A stretch of 35,881 nucleotides of DNA from Yersinia nurmii (GTDB taxonomy: Bacteria > Pseudomonadota > Gammaproteobacteria > Enterobacterales > Enterobacteriaceae), in assembly GCF_001112925.1 (NCBI RefSeq), contig NZ_CPYD01000016.1, positions 1-35,881 on the forward strand, written 5' to 3'. A program made the position numbers and the translations under genes. Under the pieces are notes generated by a model. That model saw only the letters and a list, made by a program, of their open reading frames with translations, had not been told where the DNA came from and did no database searches. This document shows, piece after piece, positions 8,710 through 18,392 of this stretch (position 1 is its first letter; each line of letters opens with the position of its first letter).

Positions 8710-8820
8710 CTTAGTTTTTATCGTTGCTAGGTATGATGCTATCCAGTATGTCAGTGCGACAATCAGCACCTTGCGGCGGCGTAAAAGACGAAAAGCCTAC
8801 CGAAAAGATTTGGTGTGGTA

Positions 8821-8890
8821 GCAAGGTGACAACGGAGTGACCCCTCAGAAACCTAGTCCACTAAGTGACTGGGGGAGTGGAGGCAGTCAA
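8821..8890 (+). repeat. ERIC-like unit 1
   Basis: It runs from GCAAGGTGACAAC to TAAGTGACTGGGG and GGAGGCAGTC. The sequence follows the internal part of enterobacterial ERIC elements (GGCGGCAA...GTAAGTGACTGGGGTGAGCG...GCAGCCAACG) with several substitutions. Neither canonical TATACCC/GGGTATA end is present. Confidence 0.6.
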
Positions 8891-9036
8891 AAGATTCAGG
8901 GTTTACGATACACAGGCCTACCGCAACGAGGGGGTCCGGCGGCTTACGCCACTATGACCCCACCGCGACGCTCTCCCTAAAAATTAACCGTATCAGTAAC
9001 TTCTAGCCATTAGCTGCCCATCAATTTGGGGTTATC

Positions 9037-9104
9037 GCAAGGCGACACCTGAGTAAATACCCAAAAGATTAGCCCAATAAATGATTGGAGTGAGCGGAGG
9101 CAAC
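9037..9104 (+). repeat. ERIC-like unit 2
   Basis: It parallels unit 1 in the same orientation 216 bp later: GCAAGGCGACACC, then TAAATGATTGGAGTGAGCGG and AGGCAAC. It also resembles the ERIC core. The two copies have diverged, so the duplication is old or they inserted independently. Confidence 0.6.
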
Positions 9105-9111
9105 TGCGGCG

Positions 9112-9336
9112 TTAATGATGCAGAGTATACTCGTATTTCACGCGTTTTTTCGAAATCAAACCATGCCCATGCTGACAAAAATAATCGACTGCGCCACAGG
9201 CCTTAAGCACCTGTAATGGTTTTCCGCAATCTGGGCAAATCGCCTGCGGCTGATAGTCGCTACTGCATGTAGCGCAGTGAAAGTGACCGCTTACCTCATC
9301 CATCGCTGTATGACACACCGGACATAGAGCTTCCAT
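9112..9336 (-). CDS. yfgJ: YfgJ-family zinc-ribbon protein
   Basis: This 74-residue protein of unknown function has four zinc-binding knuckles: CPVC (5-8), CATC (21-24), CPDC (34-37) and a C-terminal CGAVDYFCQHGHG segment. The C-terminal half (PLQVLKACGAVDYFCQHGHG, then LISKKRV) is nearly identical to E. coli YfgJ as I recall it. It sits between xseA and der as in E. coli, though here an AEC permease is interposed. ATG 9336 has a strong AAGGAG whose A's overlap the TAA of the permease gene, so the two genes are almost certainly cotranscribed. Confidence 0.93.
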   Translation of the reverse strand: MEALCPVCHTAMDEVSGHFHCATCSSDYQPQAICPDCGKPLQVLKACGAVDYFCQHGHGLISKKRVKYEYTLHH

Positions 9337-9346
9337 TATTTTCTCC

Positions 9347-10303
9347 TTAAATCACGCCGAATGTGCGCAGGAAATAAATACCCAAAGCCGTGGTAAAGAA
9401 CGATCCCACGGTAGTAATGGCGATAATATTAGCCGCTAAAGTCGCATTTCCGCCCATTGCCCGTGTCATCACATAACTGCCCGCCGCCGTTGGCGTCGCT
9501 GAAAACAGGAAGACAATTCCCAGTGTAGCACCGCGAAAACCCAGCAACCACCCACCTAACGTCATGATTAAAGGCACAAAAACCAGTTTGGCGGAGGATG
9601 CCAAAGCCGCCACATTAGAAGAACGAAACATCGCCTTCCAGTCCAGGCTGGCTCCGGTGCAAAGCAAGGCTAGCGGCAATGCCAGAGCGGATATAAAACT
9701 ACCGGTTTGCTGAATAACCTGCGGCATCGGTAGGTGGGTTTGAGCATAGAGTAAGCCACAAACCAGACCGATAATCAGCGGGTTGGTCACCATACTTTTC
9801 AATAAAGCGCGCTGGCTGATTTTACCGTCGGTGCCAGCGTTCAGACTGCGAGTTAATGTGATCACCGACAGAACGTTGAATAATATCACCGTGACCGTCA
9901 GATACATCGCCCCTAGCGCCACGCCTTCATCACCGTAAGCTGTCATCGCGTAGGCCAGCCCTACTATGGCGGTATTGGCACGAAAGCCGCCTTGCACGAA
10001 TACGCCGCGCTCACGAGGCTCTTTAACCAGCCAGTGAGCGGCCACTTCCAGCAATAAAAAGGTAATCAACGTGCCGACCGCACCGTAAATCACTAGTGGT
10101 AGATGATCGGCCAGACTAACGTGATTAGTGGCAACGCTAAAGAATAGCAGGCAAGGCAACGCGAGATTGAAAACCAGGCGGGTGGCACCGTCGCAGAAAC
10201 TGTCGTCCATCAGACGCCAGCGCCGCAACATGACGCCAAGTAACATCATCAATAAATTCGGTACTGTGACGCTAAACGCAAAACTCCAAGTTTCCCATGA
10301 CAT
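9347..10303 (-). CDS. AEC-family (auxin efflux carrier-like) permease
   Basis: This 318-residue inner-membrane protein has about ten hydrophobic segments in two halves, the usual AEC/BASS-like layout. The N-terminus carries the family-typical pattern (VPNLLMMLLGVMLRRWRLMD; LVFNLALPCLLFFSV), and the C-terminal half shows [17 protein letters not shown] and FSATPTAAGSYVMTRAMGG, the conserved substrate-pathway region. Family members export or exchange carboxylates such as malonate; the substrate here cannot be read from sequence. GGGAAG precedes ATG 10303. It lies between yfgJ and der, where E. coli has no gene, and is coupled to yfgJ by a ten-base gap. Confidence 0.88.
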   Translation of the reverse strand: MSWETWSFAFSVTVPNLLMMLLGVMLRRWRLMDDSFCDGATRLVFNLALPCLLFFSVATNHVSLADHLPLVIYGAVGTLITFLLLEVAAHWLVKEPRERGVFVQGGFRANTAIVGLAYAMTAYGDEGVALGAMYLTVTVILFNVLSVITLTRSLNAGTDGKISQRALLKSMVTNPLIIGLVCGLLYAQTHLPMPQVIQQTGSFISALALPLALLCTGASLDWKAMFRSSNVAALASSAKLVFVPLIMTLGGWLLGFRGATLGIVFLFSATPTAAGSYVMTRAMGGNATLAANIIAITTVGSFFTTALGIYFLRTFGVI

Positions 10304-10361
10304 AACGTCTTCCCAAACTCATTTCGCAAACAATGCTTTTAGCCATTAGCCAGAAACACGA

Positions 10362-10384
10362 AGGGCGCGGAATATCCGCGCCCT
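10362..10384 (-). terminator. Probable terminator after der
   Basis: AGGGCGCGGA and TCCGCGCCCT form a perfect 10-bp stem around three bases, 12 bp past the der stop. On the minus strand it is followed by TCGTGTTTCT, a weak T-run, so it may act as an attenuator or mRNA end-stabilising hairpin. Confidence 0.7.
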
Positions 10385-10395
10385 GCTAGCTGACT

Positions 10396-11886
10396 TTATT
10401 TCTTTTTCAGATGTGACAACAAGCGTTTACGCTTCCGCATCTGGTTTGGTGTCAAGGTGTTACGCTTACCAGCAAACGGGTTTTCACCCTCTTTAAACTG
10501 AATACGGATCGGCGTTCCCATCACCTTCAATGAACGACGGAAATAGTTCATCAGATAGCGTTTATAGGAATCGGATAAATCAGTCACCTGATTACCGTGA
10601 ATAACCACGATTGGTGGATTATAACCACCGGCGTGGGCGTATTTCAGTTTCACACGGCGACCACGTACTAGCGGCGGCTGATGATCTTCTTCAGCCATTT
10701 GCATGATACGTGTCAGCATTGAGGTGCCAACACGTTTGGTGGAGCAATCGTAGGCTTCCTGAATAGATTCGAACAGATTACCTACGCCGCTGCCGTGCAG
10801 AGCAGAGATAAAGTGAATACGTGCGAAATCAACGAAGCCCAAACGCAGATCCAGCATGTCTTTCACTTGAGCGCGAGCTTCTTCGCTCATGCCATCCCAT
10901 TTATTGACAGCAATAACAAGTGAGCGCCCACTATTGAGGATGAAGCCCAACAGAGACAAATCCTGATCGGAGATACCTTCGCGAGCATCAATCACCAGTA
11001 ATACAACGTTCGAGTCTTCGATCGCCTGCAGGGTCTTGATTACCGAGAATTTCTCAACGGTTTCAGTGATTTTCCCACGTTTACGCACACCTGCGGTGTC
11101 GATCAGGATATATTCACGATCGTCGCGGGTCATTGGGATATAAATGCTATCGCGAGTGGTGCCCGGCATGTCGTACACCACCACACGCTCTTCACCAAGA
11201 ATGCGGTTGGTCAGTGTAGACTTACCTACGTTAGGACGCCCAACGATGGCCAGCTTGATCGGTAGATCCAGCGGGTTAAAATCGTCTTCTTCTGGTTCTT
11301 CCCCTTCCGCCGTATCTTGATCCTGCGCTTCTAGTTCTGCCCAATAGGCGGCGTTGGCTTCTTCTTCAGTCAATTCAACTTCAGCTTCTACCGGCGCCAT
11401 ATACGGAGCCATGACTTCTTCAATCAGCTGAGCTACGCCACGACCGTGCGAAGCGGCGATAGGGTGAACTTCGCCCATCCCCAAAGAATAGAAATCGGCC
11501 GCTGCCGCTTCAGGCTCCATGCCGTCGGTTTTGTTAGCAACCAGGAAAGTAGCTTTTTGGCGACTACGCAGATGCTGGGCAATGCCCTGATCCGCAGGCA
11601 TCAGGCCAGCACGAGCATCAACCATGAATAACACGATGTCTGCTTCTTCAATCGCTAATAGCGACTGTCCAGCCATGCGTGTTTCAACGCCATCTTCGGT
11701 GCCATCAATACCGCCGGTATCGATAACGATAAACTCATGACCCTCAACTTCGGCACGACCATATTTACGGTCACGCGTCAGCCCGGGGAAATCCGCCACT
11801 AACGCATCCCGAGTGTGAGTCAAACGGTTAAATAAAGTGGATTTACCCACATTCGGGCGCCCAACCAGGGCGATGACAGGTATCAT
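10396..11886 (-). CDS. der: Ribosome-assembly GTPase Der (EngA)
   Basis: This essential double-domain GTPase functions in late assembly of the 50S ribosomal subunit. The 496-residue protein has two full G domains. The first has GRPNVGKS at 9-16, DTGG at 56-59 and NKTD at 118-121; the second has GRPNVGKS at 216-223, DTAG at 263-266 and NKWD at 328-331. They are joined by an acidic Glu/Asp-rich linker (about 165-205). The C-terminal KH-like domain (about 385-496) ends in a very basic tail, [13 protein letters not shown]. It starts at ATG 11886. It follows bamB after a 189-bp gap containing a hairpin, so it may be transcribed partly by read-through and partly from its own promoter. Confidence 0.98.
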   Translation of the reverse strand: MIPVIALVGRPNVGKSTLFNRLTHTRDALVADFPGLTRDRKYGRAEVEGHEFIVIDTGGIDGTEDGVETRMAGQSLLAIEEADIVLFMVDARAGLMPADQGIAQHLRSRQKATFLVANKTDGMEPEAAAADFYSLGMGEVHPIAASHGRGVAQLIEEVMAPYMAPVEAEVELTEEEANAAYWAELEAQDQDTAEGEEPEEDDFNPLDLPIKLAIVGRPNVGKSTLTNRILGEERVVVYDMPGTTRDSIYIPMTRDDREYILIDTAGVRKRGKITETVEKFSVIKTLQAIEDSNVVLLVIDAREGISDQDLSLLGFILNSGRSLVIAVNKWDGMSEEARAQVKDMLDLRLGFVDFARIHFISALHGSGVGNLFESIQEAYDCSTKRVGTSMLTRIMQMAEEDHQPPLVRGRRVKLKYAHAGGYNPPIVVIHGNQVTDLSDSYKRYLMNYFRRSLKVMGTPIRIQFKEGENPFAGKRNTLTPNQMRKRKRLLSHLKKK

Positions 11887-11964
11887 TATTGAAGCCTCAT
11901 TACTTATTTTTCAATTCGTTACAACGCTATCGAACAACATGGACAGCGGAGTTTTTAGAATACG

Positions 11965-11995
11965 AAACGGCCCCTGAACTATTCAGGAGCCGTTT
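11965..11995 (-). terminator. Hairpin between bamB and der
   Basis: AAACGGC-C-CCTGAA pairs with TTCAGG-A-GCCGTTT, a 14-bp stem with one mismatch and a three-base loop, about 80 bp past the bamB stop. On the minus strand the stem ends in TTT and is followed by CGTATTCTAAAAAC, giving a moderate terminator or attenuator. Confidence 0.65.
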
Positions 11996-12075
11996 AGGGA
12001 CTCATATTAAGAGCCAATGTGTTCGGCAATCACACCCTTGAAAGTTTAGCTTTCGTCCAGTGTATTACCCGATAA

Positions 12076-13257
12076 TTAGCGAGTAAACGCGTAGACAGTA
12101 CCGCCTTTGGCCTGAATCATCAGCTTATCGCTGACAACCACCGGCGCGCTAAGGAAACCGGAGCTATCCACTTTCTGCTGCGCGACAAAACGGCCGTCTT
12201 CGGTATTCACCCAGTGCAGATAACCTTCGGCATCACCAACCACCAGATAGCCATTATACATAACTGGGGCAGTCAAGTTACGATGCAATAGATCGCTTTG
12301 GCTCCAAAGGGTAATACCACCGTCGGATTTCAGTGCCACAATGCGGTCATTTTGGTCAACCAGGAAGATCCGACCAGAATCAACGATGAAATCGTTGACC
12401 GAACCCAACTCGCGTTTCCACAGAATCTGTCCAGAACGCAGATCCAATGCGGTCAAGTTACCATTGTAAGCCAGCGCATAAACCACGCCGTCTACCACGA
12501 TTGGCGTCATATCAACATCGTTCAGACGGTCAATTTCGGTAGTACCGGTAACCTGAGAAATACGTTGCTGCCAAATCAGCTGGCCTTGTTCCATCATGAC
12601 CGCACTAACGCGACCATTATCACCGCCAACGATAGCCGCGCCAAAAGCAACGGTCGGTGCAGATTCACCGCGCAGGGACAGAGAAGGCACATCCAGATTC
12701 AGCGTCCATTTAATCGCACCATCGCTCTCATTCAACGCCTGCAACATACCGTTGGTGGTGTGAATAAGAACCATGCCGTCGCTAACAACCGGACGCGACA
12801 TCGCTTCGCCAGCTACGCTGGTCTGCCACGCTACTTTGCCATCATCGGCATTCAGCGCGTACACCACCGCTTTCTCACTACCCACAAACACGTGAGAACC
12901 AGAAACAGTCAGACCACCGGAAAGCATGGCTGATTTGTTGCTGGAGTAGAAATTGGTATTTTCAGACAGATCGGTTTGCCAAATTTGTTTACCGGTATCG
13001 ATATCCATCGCCTTCACCAGACCTTTACGATCAGCGGCGAAAACAGAGGAACCCTGCCAAGTCGGGCGCAGATGGGAGTAGTAATCACCCACACCGCTGC
13101 CAACAGAAGTACTCCACACCTTGGTCGGAGTGAACTGATTTTCAACTTTTGGCAGTGGCGACATAGTCACCACATCTTCTTCACTGTTAAACAGTGAGCA
13201 GCCGCTCAATAGGGCGACGGAAACCAGTCCTACTAAGAGTGTTTTACGCAGTTGCAT
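12076..13257 (-). CDS. bamB: Outer-membrane assembly lipoprotein BamB
   Basis: BamB is a scaffold lipoprotein of the BAM complex that inserts beta-barrel proteins into the outer membrane, binding BamA in the periplasm. The 393-residue precursor has a lipoprotein signal peptide with LLSGC, making Cys20 the lipidated residue. The rest is a beta-propeller of PQQ-like repeats, visible as recurring A-x-D/N-x-G-K-x-x-W units (AMDIDTGKQIWQT, ALNADDGKVAWQT, ALDLRSGQILWKR). It lies 11 bp after yfgM, in the same order as E. coli. Confidence 0.97.
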   Translation of the reverse strand: MQLRKTLLVGLVSVALLSGCSLFNSEEDVVTMSPLPKVENQFTPTKVWSTSVGSGVGDYYSHLRPTWQGSSVFAADRKGLVKAMDIDTGKQIWQTDLSENTNFYSSNKSAMLSGGLTVSGSHVFVGSEKAVVYALNADDGKVAWQTSVAGEAMSRPVVSDGMVLIHTTNGMLQALNESDGAIKWTLNLDVPSLSLRGESAPTVAFGAAIVGGDNGRVSAVMMEQGQLIWQQRISQVTGTTEIDRLNDVDMTPIVVDGVVYALAYNGNLTALDLRSGQILWKRELGSVNDFIVDSGRIFLVDQNDRIVALKSDGGITLWSQSDLLHRNLTAPVMYNGYLVVGDAEGYLHWVNTEDGRFVAQQKVDSSGFLSAPVVVSDKLMIQAKGGTVYAFTR

Positions 13258-13268
13258 GGGAATTCCCC

Positions 13269-13889
13269 TTAGCTGGACAAATTGTTCAATTTCATGCGCA
13301 GCAGTGCCTGCAACGCCTGAGAAGCATTAGATTCGACGCCTTTGGTGTAAGCCGCGCGTGCACCAGCAACGTCGCCCTTACTTAATAATGCATCGCCACG
13401 CACGTCTTGCGCCATTGCAGTCCAACCATCGCCTTTCACCGCATCGAGGGTTTTCAATGCATCTTCTGGCTTTTTCAATTGCAGCTGGACACGCGCCAAA
13501 CGCAGGTTGATCAACGACAGCAGGTTTTCATCTTTGGTATTGCCCTGAGCCAGACTCAACTGCTGAGCAGCCTTCTCAAATTGCCCTTGTGCCACAAAGT
13601 GATGCGCCAGTTCCAACCCGGCTAACACGCCATAGTTGTTACTGTTGCTTTGTACAAATTTTTCCGCAGCGATAACGCCTTCAGCGTTGTTGGCTGCCAA
13701 TGCCGCACTGGCTTTCTGGAAGGAAGAAGATGCTTCCGTCAGCGCGGTATTCTGATGGCTCTGCCAATAACGCCAGCCCACCAAAGCACCAATTCCGAGC
13801 ACCACACCCACGGCCAGCGCTTTTCCGTTTTCACTAAAGAAACGGCGCACTGCGTCAACCTGGTCATTTTCAGTGGTATAGACTTCCAC
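13269..13889 (-). CDS. yfgM: YfgM, membrane-anchored TPR-like ancillary translocon protein
   Basis: The 206-residue length matches E. coli YfgM. A short cytoplasmic N-terminus (DQVDAVRRFFSENGKAL) leads to one membrane span at about residues 22-42 (VGVVLGIGALVGWRYW), and the periplasmic remainder has TPR-like helices. In E. coli YfgM associates with SecYEG and PpiD, helps pass outer-membrane precursors to periplasmic chaperones, and affects the Rcs stress response. The GTG start at 13889 has a GGAGAG upstream. It lies between hisS (13 bp gap) and bamB (11 bp gap), so it is operonic and shares BamB's envelope-assembly theme. Confidence 0.95.
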   Translation of the reverse strand: MEVYTTENDQVDAVRRFFSENGKALAVGVVLGIGALVGWRYWQSHQNTALTEASSSFQKASAALAANNAEGVIAAEKFVQSNSNNYGVLAGLELAHHFVAQGQFEKAAQQLSLAQGNTKDENLLSLINLRLARVQLQLKKPEDALKTLDAVKGDGWTAMAQDVRGDALLSKGDVAGARAAYTKGVESNASQALQALLRMKLNNLSS

Positions 13890-13902
13890 GGTGTCTCTCT
13901 CC

Positions 13903-15177
13903 TTAACCTAACATCGAAGCCAGACGCGCAGCTACATCAGCTTGCGCCAGCGTTTCTTGTTCACCCTTGCGCAGATCTTTCACTACCACCTGCTGTGCAG
14001 ACACTTCGTCTTCACCCAACACCAAGGCCACGCGCGCGCCCCATTTATCGGCTCGGGCGAATTGTTTTTTAAAGTTGCCGCCGCCATAGTTGGTCATCAG
14101 CTTCAATGACGGCAGAGCGTCACGCAGGGTTTCAGCCAGCTGCATTGCTGCGCTCTGTGTTCCCTGACCGGAAGAAACCAGATACACATCGACCGTTGGC
14201 GGTGCGCTAAATTCAGGATTAACCGCCTGAACCAGCAGAACCAAACGCTCCAGCCCCATAGCAAAACCGACTGCTGGCGTAGCACGACCACCCAGTTGCT
14301 CTACCAGACCGTCGTAACGACCACCGGCACAGACTGTTCCCTGAGAGCCAAGGCTATTGGTTACCCATTCGAAAACGGTGCGATTGTAATAATCCAAGCC
14401 GCGAACCAAACGCTCATTAACGCTATATGGGATACCGGCATGATCCAAAAGTTCACACAACCCGGCAAAATGCTGTTTGGATTCTTCATCCAGATATTCA
14501 GAAAGACGCGGTGCATCGTTCAGCAACTGCTGGACTTCTGGATTTTTAGAGTCTAAAACACGCAGCGGATTGCTATACATCCGGCGTTTGCAGTCTTCAT
14601 CTAACACGTCCTGATGCTGTTCCAGGAAGGCGACCAAAGCTTCACGGTAATCGGCACGTGCGGCCAGTGAACCAATAGAGTTCAGTTCAAGACGAACGTG
14701 TTCGGCGATGCCCAATGCTTTCCACCAACGAGCGGTTAGCAAAATCAATTCGGCATCGATATCTGGCCCTTGCAGACCAAAGACTTCGGCACCCAACTGA
14801 TGGAATTGGCGATAGCGGCCTTTTTGTGGGCGCTCGTAGCGGAACATCGGGCCGATGTACCACAGACGTTGTTCCTGATTGTACAGCAGACCATGTTCGA
14901 TCCCGGCGCGTACACAACCCGCCGTGCCTTCTGGGCGCAGCGTCAGACTTTCGCCATTGCGATCGTCAAAGGTGTACATCTCTTTTTCCACGACGTCGGT
15001 CACTTCACCGATAGCGCGTTTAAATAACGGGGTCTGCTCTACAATCGGTAAGCGAATTTCACTGTAACCATAGCCGCCCAGCACTTGTTTCAATGTGCCT
15101 TCAATACGCTGCCATAAAGCTGTATCAGCCGGCAGGTAGTCGTTCATACCACGAATGGCTTGAATGTTCTTTGCCAC
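13903..15177 (-). CDS. hisS: Histidyl-tRNA synthetase
   Basis: This class II synthetase charges tRNA-His. The 424-residue protein has the same length as the E. coli enzyme and starts at GTG 15177 ([10 protein letters not shown]). Motifs visible are [14 protein letters not shown], motif 2 ([20 protein letters not shown]), the histidine-specific [15 protein letters not shown] and [10 protein letters not shown]-like [16 protein letters not shown], and motif 3 ([10 protein letters not shown]). The C-terminal anticodon-binding domain starts near residue 325. It follows ispG after a 148-bp gap with a terminator-like hairpin. Confidence 0.98.
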   Translation of the reverse strand: MAKNIQAIRGMNDYLPADTALWQRIEGTLKQVLGGYGYSEIRLPIVEQTPLFKRAIGEVTDVVEKEMYTFDDRNGESLTLRPEGTAGCVRAGIEHGLLYNQEQRLWYIGPMFRYERPQKGRYRQFHQLGAEVFGLQGPDIDAELILLTARWWKALGIAEHVRLELNSIGSLAARADYREALVAFLEQHQDVLDEDCKRRMYSNPLRVLDSKNPEVQQLLNDAPRLSEYLDEESKQHFAGLCELLDHAGIPYSVNERLVRGLDYYNRTVFEWVTNSLGSQGTVCAGGRYDGLVEQLGGRATPAVGFAMGLERLVLLVQAVNPEFSAPPTVDVYLVSSGQGTQSAAMQLAETLRDALPSLKLMTNYGGGNFKKQFARADKWGARVALVLGEDEVSAQQVVVKDLRKGEQETLAQADVAARLASMLG

Positions 15178-15279
15178 GTCTTTTCTCTATAGTTTTGATG
15201 CAAAAAATAAAGCCGATTATAGGGGCTAGCCGTCCCGTGATTCAATGGGGACGCTCCTCACCACTATGGGCACAATATA

Positions 15280-15298
15280 AAGCGGGCCAGGCCCGCTT
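15280..15298 (-). terminator. Terminator/attenuator hairpin between ispG and hisS
   Basis: AAGCGGGC-CTG-GCCCGCTT on the minus strand is followed by TATATTG. The 8-bp stem is strong but the T-run is poor. It lies 28 bp past the ispG stop. Confidence 0.65.
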
Positions 15299-15325
15299 AC
15301 TCAACGCTGGTCGCCAACCGCCAGA

Positions 15326-16459
15326 TCAGACCGGGGCCTGATCTTCCAGCTGGTTGATATCAATCCGGTTTTTCTCATCAATCATCGCTGCTTTGGCGCG
15401 AATTTTGGCTTCCAACTGGTCGATCATCAACTTGTTGTCAAAGCGTTCCCGCTGGCGCACGCCGTCTTCATAGAAGCCGCTTTTATTATGCGCGCCGGTC
15501 ACACCGATTGTTGAAACCAAGGCCTCTCCCGGCCCGTTCACCACACAACCAATGATAGAGACATCCATTGGCGTAATCAGATCTTCCAGCCGTTCTTCCA
15601 GCGCATTTACCGTACCGATAACGTCAAACTCCTGACGCGAACAAGTTGGGCAAGCGATGAAATTGATACCGCGGGAACGAATGCGCAGAGATTTCAGAAT
15701 ATCAAAGCCAACTTTGACTTCCTCCACCGGATCGGCGGCCAGAGAAATACGCAGCGTGTCACCGATGCCTTCAGATAGTAGCAAACCGAGGCCAATAGCC
15801 GATTTAACCGAACCGCTACGCGCGCCGCCGGCTTCAGTAATCCCCAAATGCAGCGGATTATTGATTTGTTTTGCCAATAAACGGTATGAATTTACCGCTA
15901 GGAAAACATCGGAGGCTTTCACGCTGACTTTGAACTGGTCGAAGTTGAGGCGATCGAGGATATCAACGTGACGCATTGCGGATTCAAGCAGGGCTTCTGG
16001 CGTGGGTTCACCATACTTTTCCTGAATGTCCTTTTCCAACGAGCCGCCGTTGATACCGATACGGATAGGGATGTTATTGTCGCGCGCGCAGGCAACCACT
16101 TCGCGGATACGTGATTCGTTACCAATATTGCCGGGGTTGATACGCAAGCAATCCACGCCATATTCCGCTACTTTCAGCGCAATACGGTAGTCAAAATGGA
16201 TATCAGCGACCAGTGGAACATTGGCGCGCTGCTTAATCAACTTGAAAGCTTCAGCCGCATCCATAGTCGGTACTGAAACACGGACGATATCAACGCCAAC
16301 ACGCTCTAATGCCTGAATTTGTTTAACCGTCGCGTCAACGTCTGTGGTGCGAGTGTTGGTCATCGATTGCACGGCAATCGGCGCACCATCACCAATCGGC
16401 ACCTTTCCGACATAAATACGCGTGGATTTACGTCGAATGATTGGGGATTCATTATGCAT
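15326..16459 (-). CDS. ispG: 4-hydroxy-3-methylbut-2-enyl diphosphate synthase (IspG)
   Basis: IspG reduces MEcPP to HMBPP, the penultimate step of the MEP isoprenoid pathway, with a [4Fe-4S] cluster. The 377-residue protein is slightly longer than E. coli IspG (372). Cluster ligands are Cys270 and Cys273 ([11 protein letters not shown]), Cys305 ([11 protein letters not shown]) and Glu312, all at the E. coli positions. The N-terminal TIM barrel includes [15 protein letters not shown] and RINPGNIG. Because the enzyme needs iron-sulfur clusters, it depends on the isc operon at the other end of the window. It lies 45 bp after rodZ. Confidence 0.98.
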   Translation of the reverse strand: MHNESPIIRRKSTRIYVGKVPIGDGAPIAVQSMTNTRTTDVDATVKQIQALERVGVDIVRVSVPTMDAAEAFKLIKQRANVPLVADIHFDYRIALKVAEYGVDCLRINPGNIGNESRIREVVACARDNNIPIRIGINGGSLEKDIQEKYGEPTPEALLESAMRHVDILDRLNFDQFKVSVKASDVFLAVNSYRLLAKQINNPLHLGITEAGGARSGSVKSAIGLGLLLSEGIGDTLRISLAADPVEEVKVGFDILKSLRIRSRGINFIACPTCSRQEFDVIGTVNALEERLEDLITPMDVSIIGCVVNGPGEALVSTIGVTGAHNKSGFYEDGVRQRERFDNKLMIDQLEAKIRAKAAMIDEKNRIDINQLEDQAPV

Positions 16460-16504
16460 TACACGCTCTCCTTTGCAGTCATGTGGTCACCTATAACCAC
16501 AAGA

Positions 16505-17494
16505 TTACTCAGCGCCGACGGTCAAACGGGCAACGCGGCTTGATTTAACAAACTTGCTTAAATCAACAGGGTTACCTTGATACAAAATAGTGACCGCCCC
16601 TGGCGCACCTATCGTCAGTTTGTAGGGTGCTTTGCCAGATAAATTCAGGGTCGCGCCCTTCTTCTGAATACCACTGAACAATGATTTACCCGTTGCATCA
16701 ACAACCTGCAGCCAGCAATCGTCAGAGAAATTCATCACCAACCCGGTCGATTGGGCAGCGGCAGCGTTAACCGCAGCCTCCGCCGTCGGCAAAGGAATGG
16801 CAGGGTTTGACACTTCAGGCAAAGTCGCCTGACTTGGCGAAACTACCGCTGACGTGGCCGGCGTTTCACCTGTAGCTACCGGGGCATTCCCTGCCGCGGC
16901 TGGAGCCGTTACCGGAGCAGTTTCCGGTGCCGAAGGCGCAGCTGATGCATTAGCGTCAGTCAACGGAACTTCGGTTTTTTCCGCGTTATCGTTTTGACCA
17001 GCCAGAGGAACAGTTTGCCCCTCATTTTGCGATAACTGAGCAGAAGACTGATCGGCCATATTGGCGATCTCTGCCTGTTGGGCCTGATGATTTTGCCACC
17101 ACCAGGTACCGGTCAGACCAATCACAACAAAAACAATGAGCCAGGTGAACATCATCAACCAGCCATCACGTTTCTTGCGTTTTTTACCCAATGAGAAACT
17201 CTGCATCGGGGCGACTTTCGCCGCTCTAATCGGTGCCTGTTTTGCCAGCATAGGCAATAGCTCATCTTCAGGCAGACGAACCAGTTTGGCGTATGAGCGA
17301 ATGTAACCACGCAAAAACGTCGAAGCAAGATTCGCCTGAGCGTTATCTTCCTCAATATCCCGAATAGTAGATACTTTCAGGCACAGACGTTCTGCAACAT
17401 TCTGTTGGGTTAGCCCTAATGCTTCACGGGCTTGACGCAGGCGCACACCTGTCGTCTCTGGAACAGTTTGATCTTGGGAGGCTTCAGTATTCAT
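16505..17494 (-). CDS. rodZ: Cell-shape protein RodZ
   Basis: RodZ is a bitopic inner-membrane protein that anchors MreB filaments and keeps rod shape. The 329-residue protein has a cytoplasmic helix-turn-helix domain (about 13-85; [20 protein letters not shown]), a basic juxtamembrane stretch (KKRKKRDG), one membrane span at about 111-133, a low-complexity Ala/Pro/Thr-rich periplasmic linker (about 175-245), and a C-terminal beta domain (about 250-329). ATG 17494 overlaps the end of pilW by 11 bases, so the two genes are translationally coupled. Confidence 0.96.
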   Translation of the reverse strand: MNTEASQDQTVPETTGVRLRQAREALGLTQQNVAERLCLKVSTIRDIEEDNAQANLASTFLRGYIRSYAKLVRLPEDELLPMLAKQAPIRAAKVAPMQSFSLGKKRKKRDGWLMMFTWLIVFVVIGLTGTWWWQNHQAQQAEIANMADQSSAQLSQNEGQTVPLAGQNDNAEKTEVPLTDANASAAPSAPETAPVTAPAAAGNAPVATGETPATSAVVSPSQATLPEVSNPAIPLPTAEAAVNAAAAQSTGLVMNFSDDCWLQVVDATGKSLFSGIQKKGATLNLSGKAPYKLTIGAPGAVTILYQGNPVDLSKFVKSSRVARLTVGAE

Positions 17495-18233
17495 TAGCTA
17501 GAAAGTGCTGGTACTGTTTGGATTGTGGAAAACTTCGCGCAAGCTGCTTGCCATAGCGTTGAACGCTATCCTGGCGACCTGCCAGCGCGGCGAAACGAAT
17601 TTGTAACCATAAACTTTCGGCACTGGCCGGAAGAACATGTTGATAAACATCCAGTAGTAGTTGCGCCTGAGCGCGTTTCCCTTCTCCAAATTGCCTTTCG
17701 GCCTCTGCAAGCAGCGACCCACCTTTATCAGGATCATACTTCAACGCTCGGCGGAGCAACACTTTGGCTTGGTCATTTTGATTAGCCCGCAAAAAACAAT
17801 AACCTGCATTTTCCAGACTATCTGCAACTTGACCGTAATCAGGTAACAAAGCCGCAGCGCTAAACTGCTGTTGAGCCGATACATACTGCCCTAAACCACA
17901 CAGAAACGCACCGTAATTATTCAGTACGGTGCCATTTCCTGGAGCGAGCTGCATCGTCTGCTGATAACGCTGTTCTGCGGCGCTGTTTTCACCAATGCGC
18001 TGTTCGTATAAAGCCATGCCCAATTGGGCTTGATAATCCTGTGGAGCGGCATTCACAGCTTTTTCCAGATTCTGACGTGCAGCGGGTAAATCTCCCTGCG
18101 CCAGATAGGCTAAACCAAGCTGTAAACGCGTTTGACCTGCCGCCGGTGGGTCAACCTTATTCGGCGATGAACCCGAACATCCGGCCAAAACCACGGCCGT
18201 CAAACAAGCTCCCCACAGTATATTCAGCTTCAT
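17484..18233 (-). CDS. pilW: PilW/PilF-type TPR lipoprotein
   Basis: This 249-residue lipoprotein precursor has a lipobox LAGC with Cys19 as the lipidated residue, then consecutive TPR repeats from about residue 35 ([60 protein letters not shown]). It belongs to the family that helps assemble type IV pilus secretin at the outer membrane in other gamma-proteobacteria. No pilus genes lie nearby, and in Enterobacterales its role is unclear. The position between rlmN and rodZ is conserved in several gamma-proteobacteria, though E. coli K-12 lacks it. It overlaps rodZ by 11 bp. Confidence 0.9.
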   Translation of the reverse strand: MKLNILWGACLTAVVLAGCSGSSPNKVDPPAAGQTRLQLGLAYLAQGDLPAARQNLEKAVNAAPQDYQAQLGMALYEQRIGENSAAEQRYQQTMQLAPGNGTVLNNYGAFLCGLGQYVSAQQQFSAAALLPDYGQVADSLENAGYCFLRANQNDQAKVLLRRALKYDPDKGGSLLAEAERQFGEGKRAQAQLLLDVYQHVLPASAESLWLQIRFAALAGRQDSVQRYGKQLARSFPQSKQYQHFLANEY

Positions 18234-18392
18234 GCTCTTCCAATTGTCCAGTTGCGTAAAGGCAAGAACCTGAATAATTGACGACGCCTCAGGCCCTCAT
18301 ATTTGCTGTATTACCTACGCGTGACACCTGACATCTTGCAGATTAAAACTTAAATAACAGTCAGTTAAACGGAGCTAAACGCCCCGTAAGGT

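Larger units (their letters stand above)
8710..9111. other. Intergenic region built of ERIC-like and palindromic repeats
   Basis: There is no coding sequence between the convergent xseA and yfgJ. It contains two diverged ERIC-like units (8821-8890 and 9037-9104), an inverted repeat CACCTTGC/GCAAGGTG (8767-8774/8821-8828), and between the units a GC-rich hairpin GGGGTC...GACCCC enclosing GGCG/CGCC (about 8932-8963). It looks like nested or decayed intergenic repeats that probably fold strongly in RNA from either strand. Confidence 0.65.

Noticed and set aside
12298-12933. 211-codon open frame on the plus strand opposite bamB
   Set aside because: It lies entirely antisense to a well-conserved gene, has no recognisable domain and no Shine-Dalgarno sequence; it is a by-product of bamB codon usage.
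15178-15325. sroE small RNA, which in E. coli lies between ispG and hisS
   Set aside because: The location is right, but I cannot recall the sRNA sequence well enough to show homology; only the terminator-like hairpin is reported.
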